Part shown: positions 1-7,178 of the stretch, in pieces
How positions within the stretch are numbered: position 1 is the stretch's first letter
Layout of the letters: each line of letters opens with the position of its first letter
Source: an uncultured Opitutaceae bacterium
GTDB lineage: Bacteria; Verrucomicrobiota; Verrucomicrobiia; Opitutales; Opitutaceae
Assembly: GCA_903887455.1 (NCBI GenBank)
Contig: CAISPT010000186.1
Location: forward strand, 1-41,253
Direction: 5' to 3'
Length of the DNA stretch: 41,253 nucleotides
Notes under the pieces: generated by a model
Told to the model about the DNA's origin: nothing
The model's database searches: none
The model's input: only the letters and a program-made list of their open reading frames with translations
Translations under genes and position numbers: made by a program

Positions 1-6
1 GTCCAT

Positions 7-38
7 GGTAACACTCCTATTATCATTGGAGTGTTACC
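7..38. other. Perfect 11-bp stem-loop
   Basis: Arms GGTAACACTCC (7-17) and GGAGTGTTACC (28-38) are perfectly complementary around a 10-base AT-rich loop. The structure starts 12 bases beyond the stop of the minus-strand ORF at 51-296, where a transcript end would be expected, but no U-tract follows on either strand. It may be a structural 3' end, a recognition palindrome, or part of an element cut by the window edge. The base pairing is seen directly; the role is not established. Confidence 0.5.
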
Positions 39-50
39 CCTTTATCGCCT

Positions 51-296
51 TCAGACCGTGTCTATGATCTGGTAGTTAGCACAGTTAATAAGTCGGCTGC
101 GAATTGTCGCTGTTAGAGTGTTGAACTCGTCGAATCTCATAGCGGGAAACCCACCAGCTAGGTCCCAAAGGCTATTCGTCGAAGAGTAATCATCTCTCAA
201 CATCACTTCGAAGATAATTCCGTTGAGAACGGCGAATGAAACTTCGCCGTGAACCCTGATAAGCAAATACCCATCTTTCCTTACTATGGAGTACAA
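51..296 (-). CDS. Short STAS/SpoIIAA-like hypothetical protein, possibly truncated
   Basis: An 81-residue product with an alternating hydrophobic start (IVRKDGYLLIRVHGEVSF) and a later 'NSLWDLAGG' segment. This resembles small bacterial proteins of about 120 residues with a STAS-like beta-alpha fold and a conserved N-S-x-W-D motif. That family normally continues with another strand and helix, so the stop here cuts the C-terminus short. The only usable start is TTG at 294-296; an in-frame stop lies two codons upstream and no Shine-Dalgarno sequence is visible. It sits in the AT-richer left edge. It could be a decaying gene fragment. The family assignment is tentative and by eye. Confidence 0.45.
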   Translation of the reverse strand: MYSIVRKDGYLLIRVHGEVSFAVLNGIIFEVMLRDDYSSTNSLWDLAGGFPAMRFDEFNTLTATIRSRLINCANYQIIDTV

Positions 297-618
297 CGAT
301 TATCAGAATTGTTGGATATGGGTGCCATTGTCCATTTAGAAAGCTGCAAGTAGATTGGGCATGAAGGAATGGATCAGATCGCCATTCGAGTCGCGGCGGA
401 AGCGTAAATAAGACGGCGAGTTCTGACTGATCCCTCGGGCACGAATCCAGATAGATCATGCAATCATTCTGCTATTCCCACCTGTAACCGAAATAGCTGT
501 TTGTCGCGACTAATTGGGTTTCAAGTGTGACTCTAAATCTGCCGACGAAAGCCGTGTGGATTTGATCCCCACGCTGGGAACCAACGAATCCAACCGTCCG
601 GACGGATTGCTGCTTCGT
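297..618. other. Gene-free AT-richer stretch
   Basis: No convincing coding sequence was found here. The reading frames that cross it have no recognisable domain and no start signal, and they overlap neighbouring genes. Base composition is visibly more AT-rich than the rest of the window, especially to about position 540. No tRNA, repeat family or terminator was recognised. Confidence 0.5.
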
Positions 619-927
619 TTAGGGTTGCGGAACGATCTCCGCAGACGACTGAAGAAGCCAGCCGGAGTCTGATTTCCTCCATGTATCCAGCCACCGTCTG
701 TGGGCGATCTTCGTCGCGCCGGCATCTGTGTCCTCCTCTGTGCCAAGGGCAATGGCGGTGTCGCCGTGAAACTGGACACTTATGGCCGTGATTTTCAAGG
801 AGGTCGGTCGGGGCTCGCCTCTGACTTCGGCAAGAATGCCTGCTTTGTCGGAGGTTTTGCCAACGGGTTCTAGGCCGAGAAAATCCTTAGCAACCAGCCT
901 CTCTGCCACAGTCGTGTTCCCTGTCAC
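619..927 (-). CDS. NTF2-like / DUF4440 (SnoaL-like) protein; true start probably upstream
   Basis: The 102 residues from GTG at 927 match the core of NTF2-like DUF4440 proteins: a 'VAERLVAKDFLGLEPVGK...DKAGILAEVR' type helix-strand start, then strands ending in 'WRKSDSGWLLQSSAEIVPQP'. The same frame stays open to a TAG at 1072-1074. It encodes a hydrophobic leader (LSKLATILVLLASGLY), an Ala-rich region and 'RLEEIYSQSF', which is the missing first helix of the domain. The full protein would be about 150 residues and exported, but the frame has no ATG, GTG or TTG there; the first codon after the stop is ATA. The gene therefore has an unusual start, a sequence error, or a lost start codon. Substrate unknown. 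Confidence 0.6.
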   Translation of the reverse strand: MTGNTTVAERLVAKDFLGLEPVGKTSDKAGILAEVRGEPRPTSLKITAISVQFHGDTAIALGTEEDTDAGATKIAHRRWLDTWRKSDSGWLLQSSAEIVPQP

Positions 928-1087
928 AAAGCTCTGCGAGTAGATTTCCTCCAGACGGCCGACTTCTTTCGACGCATCATCGCTCGATTCGGCGCGTAGT
1001 AAAGTGGGCGAATATAGCCCGCTTGCTAGGAGGACAAGGATAGTGGCCAGTTTGCTGAGGGTCTTGAGTATCTAGTGAAGGACTATG

Positions 1088-1492
1088 TTAGGGCGCACCA
1101 ATTGCGGGCTTGGGAGGCGCGGCCTCCCCGATGGCGTCCATCCTAATCCTGAGCGGGTTCGGGAAAAGATCCTTCGAGACGGTGAGCGTGGCGTCGAGAT
1201 ACCCCCTCCGGGTGGCTATGAAGTGGAAGCAGCCGTCGGTGGCCCAGTAGTAGTCGTCGAGGTACGGATGGATCACGCCCTGGGCGTCGGACGTCATTTT
1301 AATTCGATCGTCGGCTGCGATCACGGAAGGGCGGCTCGTGCTCGTGCTGTCGAGCTCGGGGGTAACCAAGGCCCCCGCGATCGGGGCACCCTTGGAGTCG
1401 ACGACCATGACGACGGGCGTGTCCTCCCGGTCCGCCTGCGAGGCGCATCCGGCCAGGAGCACGATGATCACGGAAAAGAGTATCGGGCGCAT
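1088..1492 (-). CDS. Putative lipoprotein with a carboxypeptidase-regulatory-like (Ig-type) domain
   Basis: A 134-residue protein from ATG at 1492. The first 16 residues form a lipoprotein signal ending in the lipobox LAGC (Cys16), so the mature protein should be lipid-anchored. The body begins 'TPVVMVVDSKGAPIAGALV', typical of carboxypeptidase regulatory-like beta-sandwich domains in which a 'D.kG.Pi.gA.V' strand pattern is common. A 'DYYWATDGCFHFIATRRGYLDATLTV' type strand set follows. No catalytic residues are recognisable. It is divergent from the outer-membrane barrel gene to the right. Function unknown; a structural or binding role is the most that can be inferred. Confidence 0.75.
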   Translation of the reverse strand: MRPILFSVIIVLLAGCASQADREDTPVVMVVDSKGAPIAGALVTPELDSTSTSRPSVIAADDRIKMTSDAQGVIHPYLDDYYWATDGCFHFIATRRGYLDATLTVSKDLFPNPLRIRMDAIGEAAPPKPAIGAP

Positions 1493-1684
1493 CGGCCGCC
1501 AGCGTTGGTGGCTTGGCCCGGCGTGACAAGAGCGAGCTGGCCTTGAGATTGGTCCGAAGTCTGCTGAACCCAGCGGATCCGACGCCCCCTAACAGCGCTC
1601 GTTCTCCTTTGCGCCGCGCTCCCCGCCGGCGTCCGGGCCCAGACCTCCGCGGATGCGCCGGCATCCGCTTGTGGCCCTGCGTGC

Positions 1685-2362
1685 GTGCTCACCACGACGT
1701 TTGTCTCCCAGGATCTCTTCCGCGGCTATTACCTGGGAGGGCGTTCGGTTGAGCCCTCGCTCGACGTGAGCTCTGGCGCATGGGACCTCGGCTATTGGAG
1801 CAACTCGACGGTGAGCAACCGCGTACAGGGGCCGTCCAGCACGGAGGTCGAGCTCTACGGGTCGTACGTCATGCAGGCCGTTAGGGACAGGATGAGCGTC
1901 GAACCCGGGTTCACGCTCTACGCGCTCCCGTGGGGCCCGGGATTCTACGGGATACACAGGGCGAGCGTGGAGCTGAGCCTTGGGCTCAACTTCTCGGTGG
2001 GCGGGGTCCAGTTCTCCCCGAAGGTCTACGATGACCTGGTCCTGAAGGTCCTGACCTGGGAGCTGAACGCCTCCTATGCCGTGCCGCTCGCTGCCGCGCA
2101 CACGGAGATCGATCTCACTGCAAGCTACGGCGCCGACGTTTCGACATTTGTAAGCATCGGGGCGCCGCCGGGACCAAAGACGTGGTCAACCTACTGGCTC
2201 GTCCAGGCGGCCGCCCCGTTCCGGCTGGGACCGAGGGAGACCTTCACCATCGGATGGTGCTACACTGGGAGCGCCTTCGGCGAACCGGGAGCCTTTGCCC
2301 TTGGCGGGCACCCCGTCTCAAGCCGGGGGCTTGTCACGATGAGCCTTGCCGTGAAGCTCTGA
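1685..2362 (+). CDS. Outer-membrane beta-barrel-like protein; signal peptide encoded upstream of first canonical start
   Basis: From GTG at 1685 the product has 225 residues with repeated amphipathic strands and the segment 'TTFVSQDLFRGYYLGG', similar to the first strand of TIGR02001/Gcw_chp-type outer-membrane barrels ('YVFRG' motif). It ends in 'LVTMSLAVKL', a plausible last barrel strand. The frame is open upstream to a TGA at 1565-1567 and encodes an ideal signal peptide (RRPLTALVLLCAALPAGVRAQ), yet with no ATG, GTG or TTG; an ATC at 1577 sits where the start is expected. Without that leader the barrel could not be exported. It is convergent with the acetyltransferase gene (8-base gap). 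Cargo or function unknown. Confidence 0.65.
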   Translation: MLTTTFVSQDLFRGYYLGGRSVEPSLDVSSGAWDLGYWSNSTVSNRVQGPSSTEVELYGSYVMQAVRDRMSVEPGFTLYALPWGPGFYGIHRASVELSLGLNFSVGGVQFSPKVYDDLVLKVLTWELNASYAVPLAAAHTEIDLTASYGADVSTFVSIGAPPGPKTWSTYWLVQAAAPFRLGPRETFTIGWCYTGSAFGEPGAFALGGHPVSSRGLVTMSLAVKL

Positions 2363-2370
2363 GCGGCCTC

Positions 2371-2826
2371 CTAGAGGCTGAGCGAAAGGAAGACGCTGTT
2401 GGGGTCCGGTCTATAGTCACCGAAGGGCTCGCAGGGCCTGAACCCGAACCTCGCGTATAGCCGCCTGGCGGGCTCAAAGAAGGGCATGGATCCGGTCTCG
2501 AGGCTCAGGCGCCGGTAACCCCTCGCTCGCGCGGTCCCTATCAGGTGGTTCATGAGGAGGGAGGCGACGCCCCGGCGCCGGTGCTCCCTGGACGTCCTCA
2601 TGGACTTCAATTCGCCGTGGTGGAGGTCGAGCTCCTTGATGGCGCCGCAGCCGGCGATCCTTTCCCCGTCCCATACGATCCAGAACGTGATCTCGGGCTT
2701 GCGGAGTCCGTCCAGGTCCAGGGCGTGCTTGCTCTCGGGCGGCGACACCGAGCGCATGTCCTCGAGGTGCTCCTCGAGGAAGGCCGCGATTCGCGGCCCC
2801 CGAAGGTCGTCGGGTTGGATGATCAC
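2371..2826 (-). CDS. GNAT-family N-acetyltransferase
   Basis: A 151-residue single-domain GNAT protein from a GTG start. The acetyl-CoA pyrophosphate-binding signature is visible as 'REHRRRGVASLLMNHLIGTAR' near residues 82-101 (R/Q-x-x-G-x-G/A type). It is preceded by the strand 'GELKSMRTS' and followed by 'YRRLSLETGSMPFFEPARRLYARFGFRPC', the usual C-terminal helix and 'Y.r.GF' strand. Such enzymes transfer an acetyl group from acetyl-CoA to an amine; the substrate cannot be predicted. It follows the NTF2-like gene after 34 bases on the same strand. Confidence 0.85.
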   Translation of the reverse strand: MIIQPDDLRGPRIAAFLEEHLEDMRSVSPPESKHALDLDGLRKPEITFWIVWDGERIAGCGAIKELDLHHGELKSMRTSREHRRRGVASLLMNHLIGTARARGYRRLSLETGSMPFFEPARRLYARFGFRPCEPFGDYRPDPNSVFLSLSL

Positions 2827-2860
2827 GCAGTGGGTCGTGGCCCTTGCCCCGCGGCCCCGG

Positions 2861-3334
2861 TCAGTGCTTGGCCCACGCCCATCCAGTCATGCGCCATCCA
2901 TCGGGCGACTTCTTGAGCGTGACGGTAAGGATCGAATCCTTCTCGCCGGTCGCCTTGCCGTTCACCTTGTAAGCGTAGTCGGCGGGGATGACGACATAGG
3001 CCCGATCCGCGGTCACGTCCAGGTGCGTGGGCGAGCCGAGCGCGACGGACCCGTCGGTGATTCCGTTCTTCTTGGCGTCCACGTCGTAATCGCTAAGCCA
3101 TTTGTCGAAGGCCCCGGCCCCGTGCCACTCGTGGGGAGGAAACTCGTCGATGATCGACATCTCTGGAGAGCCGGCCGCCAGCATGGTCTTCACATCCCCC
3201 TTGTTGAAGGCGTCCAGGAACTGGCTGACCGTCGCCATGACGGTGGTTTCGTCCGGGGAGGCCGCGCGCGCCGTGCAGGGGGCTTGGAAGGCGCAGAGGG
3301 CGGCGACGGCGAGCAACGATTGGATTCGGGTCAT
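2861..3334 (-). CDS. Secreted NTF2-like (SnoaL/DUF4440-type) protein
   Basis: A 157-residue protein from ATG. Residues 1-24 form a signal peptide ending near 'ARAA'. The mature part starts with the helix 'VMATVSQFLDAFNKGDVKTMLAAGS', a typical NTF2-fold first helix in which the 'F..g D' turn is conserved, and ends with 'TVTLKKSPDGWRMTGWAWAK', the usual last strand pair. NTF2-like proteins form a cone-shaped ligand pocket; many are of unknown function. It is the last gene of the long minus-strand run but is separated from the SGNH/TPR gene by 104 bases. A TTGACA hexamer lies in that gap, without a clear -10 box at standard spacing. Confidence 0.75.
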   Translation of the reverse strand: MTRIQSLLAVAALCAFQAPCTARAASPDETTVMATVSQFLDAFNKGDVKTMLAAGSPEMSIIDEFPPHEWHGAGAFDKWLSDYDVDAKKNGITDGSVALGSPTHLDVTADRAYVVIPADYAYKVNGKATGEKDSILTVTLKKSPDGWRMTGWAWAKH

Positions 3335-3410
3335 GTTATTTCTGGTTGGGATGGGGATAGTGCGGTGAAAGCTGCTTTTCCAGACCGGAGGATGTCAATT
3401 CCCGGGGCTC

Positions 3411-3436
3411 CCCGCCCTGCGAAATTGCAAGGCGGG
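3411..3436 (-). terminator. Strong hairpin just after the SGNH/TPR gene
   Basis: CCCGCCCTGC (3411-3420) and GCAAGGCGGG (3427-3436) pair over ten positions with a single mismatch around a GAAATT loop. The structure starts two bases after the stop codon of the minus-strand SGNH/TPR gene, as expected for a transcript end. No U-tract follows it on the minus strand, so classical intrinsic termination is uncertain. Confidence 0.4.
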
Positions 3437-3438
3437 CC

Positions 3439-5814
3439 TCAGGGCGGGCGCTGCTCGAGCACCGCGATGATCTGGCTGATCTGGTCGGTCACCGCCGGGT
3501 CCCCCTCGTGCGTCGAGATCCGCCGAGCCAGCGCGAGGTGCTCGAGGGCCTCGTCCGGCCGGCCAAGGGAGAGGAGCAGGCGGCTGAGCTTCCCCTCGAG
3601 CGCAGACGTCATGGGGCCGCTAGTTTCGGCCAGCGAAAGGCAGGCCGCCTCCTGCTCCGCCTCGCCGCGCTTCCCGTGGATTCGGGCGGCGCGCATGTTG
3701 TTGTCGAAGTTCTGGGGCTGGTCGGTCAGGGAGGACAGCGTCAGCGCGTCGGCCTCCTCGCCCCGTCCGGCCTTCTCGAGCAGCCCGACCAGGGCCTCAA
3801 GTGCCGCGCGGCTACCCGGGTTCGCGGCGAGGATGGAGCGGTACTGGCCCTCGGCCTCGGCTGCGTCGCCCGCAGCTTGCGCGAACTGGGCACGCGCGAT
3901 CCTCGGGGCCTCAAGGCCGGGCGATTCCGCGATCTCCCGGTCCAGGAAGGCGCGCCCGGCGGCGGTCTCCCCCGTCCGGGTGTAGAGGTCGGCGAAGGCG
4001 GGCGCCATGAGCGCCCGCTCGCCGGCAGTGCATGCGGAGGCGGTCTGCAGCAGGCGGCCCCTCGCCTCGTCGATCAGGCCGAGGCGCATGAGGAGCACCG
4101 CCTCGTCGGTCGCCAGAGTGAAGTCCCGTGGCTGGAGTGACTCGGCAAGCCTCAGGTCCGAGAGCGCCGAGGCCGGGTCGCCAAGGTCTGCGTCGACCCG
4201 CTGAGCGATCCTCGGGAGGTCGGGATTTCCGGGGTCGCGCGCCATCGCCGACTTGAGCACGGCCCTAGAGCGCACGAGCGCATTCGGATCCCGCGCAAGT
4301 GGAGCCGCGGCAGAAAACTCCGCGAGGAGGCGGGCCTGGTCCTCCGGGTAGGTGAGCTGGTGCGTGAACGGGGGGTGCTGGACGATGGCGCCGGCGGACT
4401 CCAGGAAGGCGTAGCGTTCATGGGGCGTGAAACCGACCGCCTCGGCGCAGGCCTGCGGATCGATCCACGCGTGCGCCTTGGCGCCTTCCGCGTCCAGCGT
4501 CTCGGCGATCGAGCCGGCCACGGCCCTGGCTAGCCTGTAGTTGCCCCCCAGGCTGAGGTGGACGTGCTCGACGAAGGAATCCCTTCCCGCGGGGGGAGCC
4601 GACGATGCGGGGTCCGAACCCAGAAGGCTTGCCACGTCGATCAGGGCGACCCCTCCTGCGGCCGACGTTGCCACGCGCCGGATGGCCTCGTTCACGGCCG
4701 GGTCCGGCCTGAAACGGAGGGCGTCCCAATGTTGCGCGGCAACGAGGTGTCTCCGCCCCTCCGCAAGGTCACCCTGGTCGAGGTAAAGGCGCCCCAGCAT
4801 GAATGCGGTGTCGGCGTAGTGGGGGTCGATGCGCTCCGCTTCAAGGAGGTCCCTCCTTGCGCGGTCCGACTCCCCCAGGAGCCATTCCCTACGCCCGCGG
4901 CTGTAGGCCGAGGTCCAGGCCGGAAGGTCTGCTGCGGGTAACCCCCTGCCATGAACGGAGACGAAGGGTGCGCTGTCCTTGATGTTCGAGGCAACGGTGC
5001 AGAGGATCGTCCGGGCCCCCGCGCCCTCGGCCTCGCCCACAATCGCCCGGAGATTGGCCTCGAAGTTCCTGTAGACGCCCGGGAGCCTGGGATCGTCCGC
5101 GTCCACGGTGCTGTTCACGAACATCTGCATCCCGCCCCATTCGGCCGAGGAGCGTTTTCCGCGCGCTAGGAACGCCGCGGCGCGGTTGGCGAGCTGGCCG
5201 ATCCGGGAGGCTTTCACGGCCATGCTAAGGCGGATGACCCACAGCGGCGGCATCTCCGAGAGGTACGCGCAGCCCGGGCCGTACGGCCCTACGACCTCGT
5301 TGTTGCCCATGTAGACGACCACGAAGTCCGGGGAGAGCTCCTTCAGCTGCCGGACGATCCGGTAGATCACGTGGGAGTTGATGGCGACGATCCCTGTGTT
5401 GAGAACCTCGAACTCGCGGCCGGGGTACCGGGCCCTAAGGAGGGCGCGAAGCTGAGGGGCGAAGCCGAATTGCGGTGCCGGCACGCCCTGGGCCGCGGAT
5501 TCCCCGAGGACGACGATGCGCACCGTGTTCGCCGGCTTGACCCTCGGGAAGCGGTAGTTGAGCGGCCTCAGATCGAAACCCGCCGGGAAATACAGGCTTG
5601 CGAACCGGGGGTTGCTCCGGAGGAAGCCGGGAGTCTCGTCCGGGATGGCAAATCCGGCGGGCTCTCCGAAGCCCGCCACGCGCAGGATGACCTCGGAGCA
5701 GGCTAGCAGCAGGGCTGGCGCGGCGACGAGCAAGAGGATCCGGTATACCAAGAGCCGCGTGTTCCCGATCGGCTTGTCCCGGGGTCCAGGGGAGGGGCTG
5801 GCGGTGCTTTTCAC
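3439..5814 (-). CDS. Membrane-anchored SGNH/GDSL hydrolase with C-terminal TPR repeats
   Basis: A 791-residue product from GTG. Residues about 21-41 form one hydrophobic anchor; 'LLLACSE' could alternatively be a lipobox. The SGNH hydrolase blocks follow: 'VVLGESAAQG' with the likely nucleophile Ser106, 'LNTGIVAINSH', 'VVYMGNNEVVGPYG' (an NNE variant of the usual GxND block), and 'EHVHLSLGGN' near residues 415-425 with the catalytic-type His. About eight tetratricopeptide-like units precede the last block and fill residues 500-790. SGNH enzymes cleave acyl or acetyl esters, often from sugars. Placement downstream of an esterase and glycosidases suggests de-esterification of a polysaccharide, which is inference. 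It is separated by 136 bases from the preceding esterase gene. Confidence 0.75.
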   Translation of the reverse strand: MKSTASPSPGPRDKPIGNTRLLVYRILLLVAAPALLLACSEVILRVAGFGEPAGFAIPDETPGFLRSNPRFASLYFPAGFDLRPLNYRFPRVKPANTVRIVVLGESAAQGVPAPQFGFAPQLRALLRARYPGREFEVLNTGIVAINSHVIYRIVRQLKELSPDFVVVYMGNNEVVGPYGPGCAYLSEMPPLWVIRLSMAVKASRIGQLANRAAAFLARGKRSSAEWGGMQMFVNSTVDADDPRLPGVYRNFEANLRAIVGEAEGAGARTILCTVASNIKDSAPFVSVHGRGLPAADLPAWTSAYSRGRREWLLGESDRARRDLLEAERIDPHYADTAFMLGRLYLDQGDLAEGRRHLVAAQHWDALRFRPDPAVNEAIRRVATSAAGGVALIDVASLLGSDPASSAPPAGRDSFVEHVHLSLGGNYRLARAVAGSIAETLDAEGAKAHAWIDPQACAEAVGFTPHERYAFLESAGAIVQHPPFTHQLTYPEDQARLLAEFSAAAPLARDPNALVRSRAVLKSAMARDPGNPDLPRIAQRVDADLGDPASALSDLRLAESLQPRDFTLATDEAVLLMRLGLIDEARGRLLQTASACTAGERALMAPAFADLYTRTGETAAGRAFLDREIAESPGLEAPRIARAQFAQAAGDAAEAEGQYRSILAANPGSRAALEALVGLLEKAGRGEEADALTLSSLTDQPQNFDNNMRAARIHGKRGEAEQEAACLSLAETSGPMTSALEGKLSRLLLSLGRPDEALEHLALARRISTHEGDPAVTDQISQIIAVLEQRPP

Positions 5815-5907
5815 GCTTGTGCCAAGGAGGTCGTGGGGGTCGGTGCGCCGCCGGCTGAGCCCGCGAACAGGCCCGGTGGACGAACGCGCCCGGATGCTGC
5901 CGGTCGC

Positions 5908-5936
5908 CGTCCGACCTGTCGATCCCTAGTCGGACG
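5908..5936 (-). other. Perfect 8-bp inverted repeat after the esterase gene
   Basis: CGTCCGAC (5908-5915) and GTCGGACG (5929-5936) are perfectly complementary around a 13-base loop. They lie 14 bases beyond the stop of the minus-strand esterase gene and upstream of the SGNH/TPR gene. There is no U-tract. It may act as a transcript-end or mRNA-processing hairpin. Confidence 0.35.
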
Positions 5937-5950
5937 CCCCGGCGTACGAT

Positions 5951-7120
5951 TCAGGGGCCCTTTGCCTGAGCCGTTGGCGCCGGGGTGGGTGGCACCGTCC
6001 TAGGTGGCGACCCCATGGCGCTCTTCTTCACCCGGTTCAGGTTCGCGGCGACGTCGATAGCGGCCTGGGTCTCGACCCCGGGCTTTCCAAGGAAGCCCAG
6101 GTCACGGAACCAGTCCATGAAGCGATCCTGCCATGTGCCGAAGGCGATGAAGCCGCGGTCCGTGATCCCCCCGGTGGAGGGGGGCTCGCCCGGCCGGACC
6201 TTGTCCCCCGGGTGGTGACCCCGGGCGTAAATGTGCATCTCCACGTTCGGCACGCCGTCATTGAGCATCGCCGTGAAGTACTCGTTCGCCCACACCGCGT
6301 GCATCCAGTCGCCCCAACCCGCGCAGGCGATGAATGCCGGCGGCATGTCGCGGGGGATCGTCGGGGTGCCACCGCGGGCGAAGGGCGAGGAGCCAGGATA
6401 GATGAGCCCCGAGAAATCCGGCCTCGAGGAGACCTTGGCGAGCGGGTTCGACGGGAGGTCGTTCCGTGCATCGAAGTCGGCCCACTGCAGGGTCGCCGCC
6501 GCCGCCAGCTCGGCACCCGCGGAGAAACCCATGATGCCGATCCGGGCGGGGTCCAGTTTCCACTCTTTTGCGTGGGCCCTCACGAGCTTGATTGCCTGGA
6601 GCGCGTCGTTCACGCCGTCGACCTTCGGGTCATACCCGTCGCTCTTGAGCCTGTTGCGCAGGATGACGGTGCTCACGCCGTAGTTGTAGAAGTAGTTGAC
6701 CTCGTCGGCGCCCTCGCCTCCGACATTGAGCGTCAGGTGGGCGCCGCCCGCGGCGAGGATGACCACGGCCCCCGTGTTGAGCTGATGGTTGCCAGGATGG
6801 AACTCGATCGACGGGTTATGGATGTGGATCACATAGCCGACCCGCTCCGGCTCGTAGTAATGGTACTCCTCGGGCTCGGACAACCTGTCCCGCCTGAGGT
6901 AGGAGGAGTCGGGGGAATAGAGTGGGATGATCACCCCCCCGGGGACGATCGGCTGGGGGACGTAGGGCCCGTCCGTCTTTGGGCCCGGTGCGGGAACGCC
7001 GACCGGGGCCGGGGCGGGCGGGAGGGCGGGGGGTTGGTCCGCAGCCGCCGATGACGCGTGCGCGAGCGCGAGGGCGAGCGCCGCCGCGATTAGGTCTCGG
7101 ATCCGGGGACGGGAATTCAT
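5951..7120 (-). CDS. Secreted alpha/beta-hydrolase esterase/lipase
   Basis: A 389-residue protein from ATG with a signal peptide of about 27 residues and a Pro/Ala-rich linker. The alpha/beta-hydrolase core shows 'VVILAAGGAHLTL' (oxyanion-hole region, in place of the HGGG of hormone-sensitive-lipase types) and the nucleophile elbow GFSAG with Ser200. It also shows 'SGLIYPGS' and a late 'MHIYARGHHPGD' that should hold the catalytic His. This order matches BD-FAE/acetyl-xylan-esterase-like enzymes that remove acetyl or feruloyl groups from plant polysaccharides. The C-terminus is Pro-rich. It lies 58 bases after the DUF1552 gene on the same strand, in a cluster with glycosidases. The exact ester substrate is not determined. 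Confidence 0.8.
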   Translation of the reverse strand: MNSRPRIRDLIAAALALALAHASSAAADQPPALPPAPAPVGVPAPGPKTDGPYVPQPIVPGGVIIPLYSPDSSYLRRDRLSEPEEYHYYEPERVGYVIHIHNPSIEFHPGNHQLNTGAVVILAAGGAHLTLNVGGEGADEVNYFYNYGVSTVILRNRLKSDGYDPKVDGVNDALQAIKLVRAHAKEWKLDPARIGIMGFSAGAELAAAATLQWADFDARNDLPSNPLAKVSSRPDFSGLIYPGSSPFARGGTPTIPRDMPPAFIACAGWGDWMHAVWANEYFTAMLNDGVPNVEMHIYARGHHPGDKVRPGEPPSTGGITDRGFIAFGTWQDRFMDWFRDLGFLGKPGVETQAAIDVAANLNRVKKSAMGSPPRTVPPTPAPTAQAKGP

Positions 7121-7178
7121 GGGTGCTGTTTTTCCGCGGCGCTATGGGGATTTCGGAGTCGTGAGCCGACGGGTGGTC

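Noticed and set aside
7-38. Insertion-sequence end or integron attC site
   Set aside because: No transposase or integrase gene, no R/L box layout and no second copy of the palindrome in the window.
2552-3985. Long plus-strand open frame of 477 codons
   Set aside because: It lies antisense to the acetyltransferase, NTF2-like and SGNH/TPR genes, is Arg/Ser/Pro-rich as expected for a G+C-rich shadow frame, and has no recognisable domain.
6212-7054. Plus-strand open frame of 280 codons
   Set aside because: It is antisense to the esterase gene, which has a GFSAG active-site elbow and a signal peptide; the antisense product shows no protein-like pattern.
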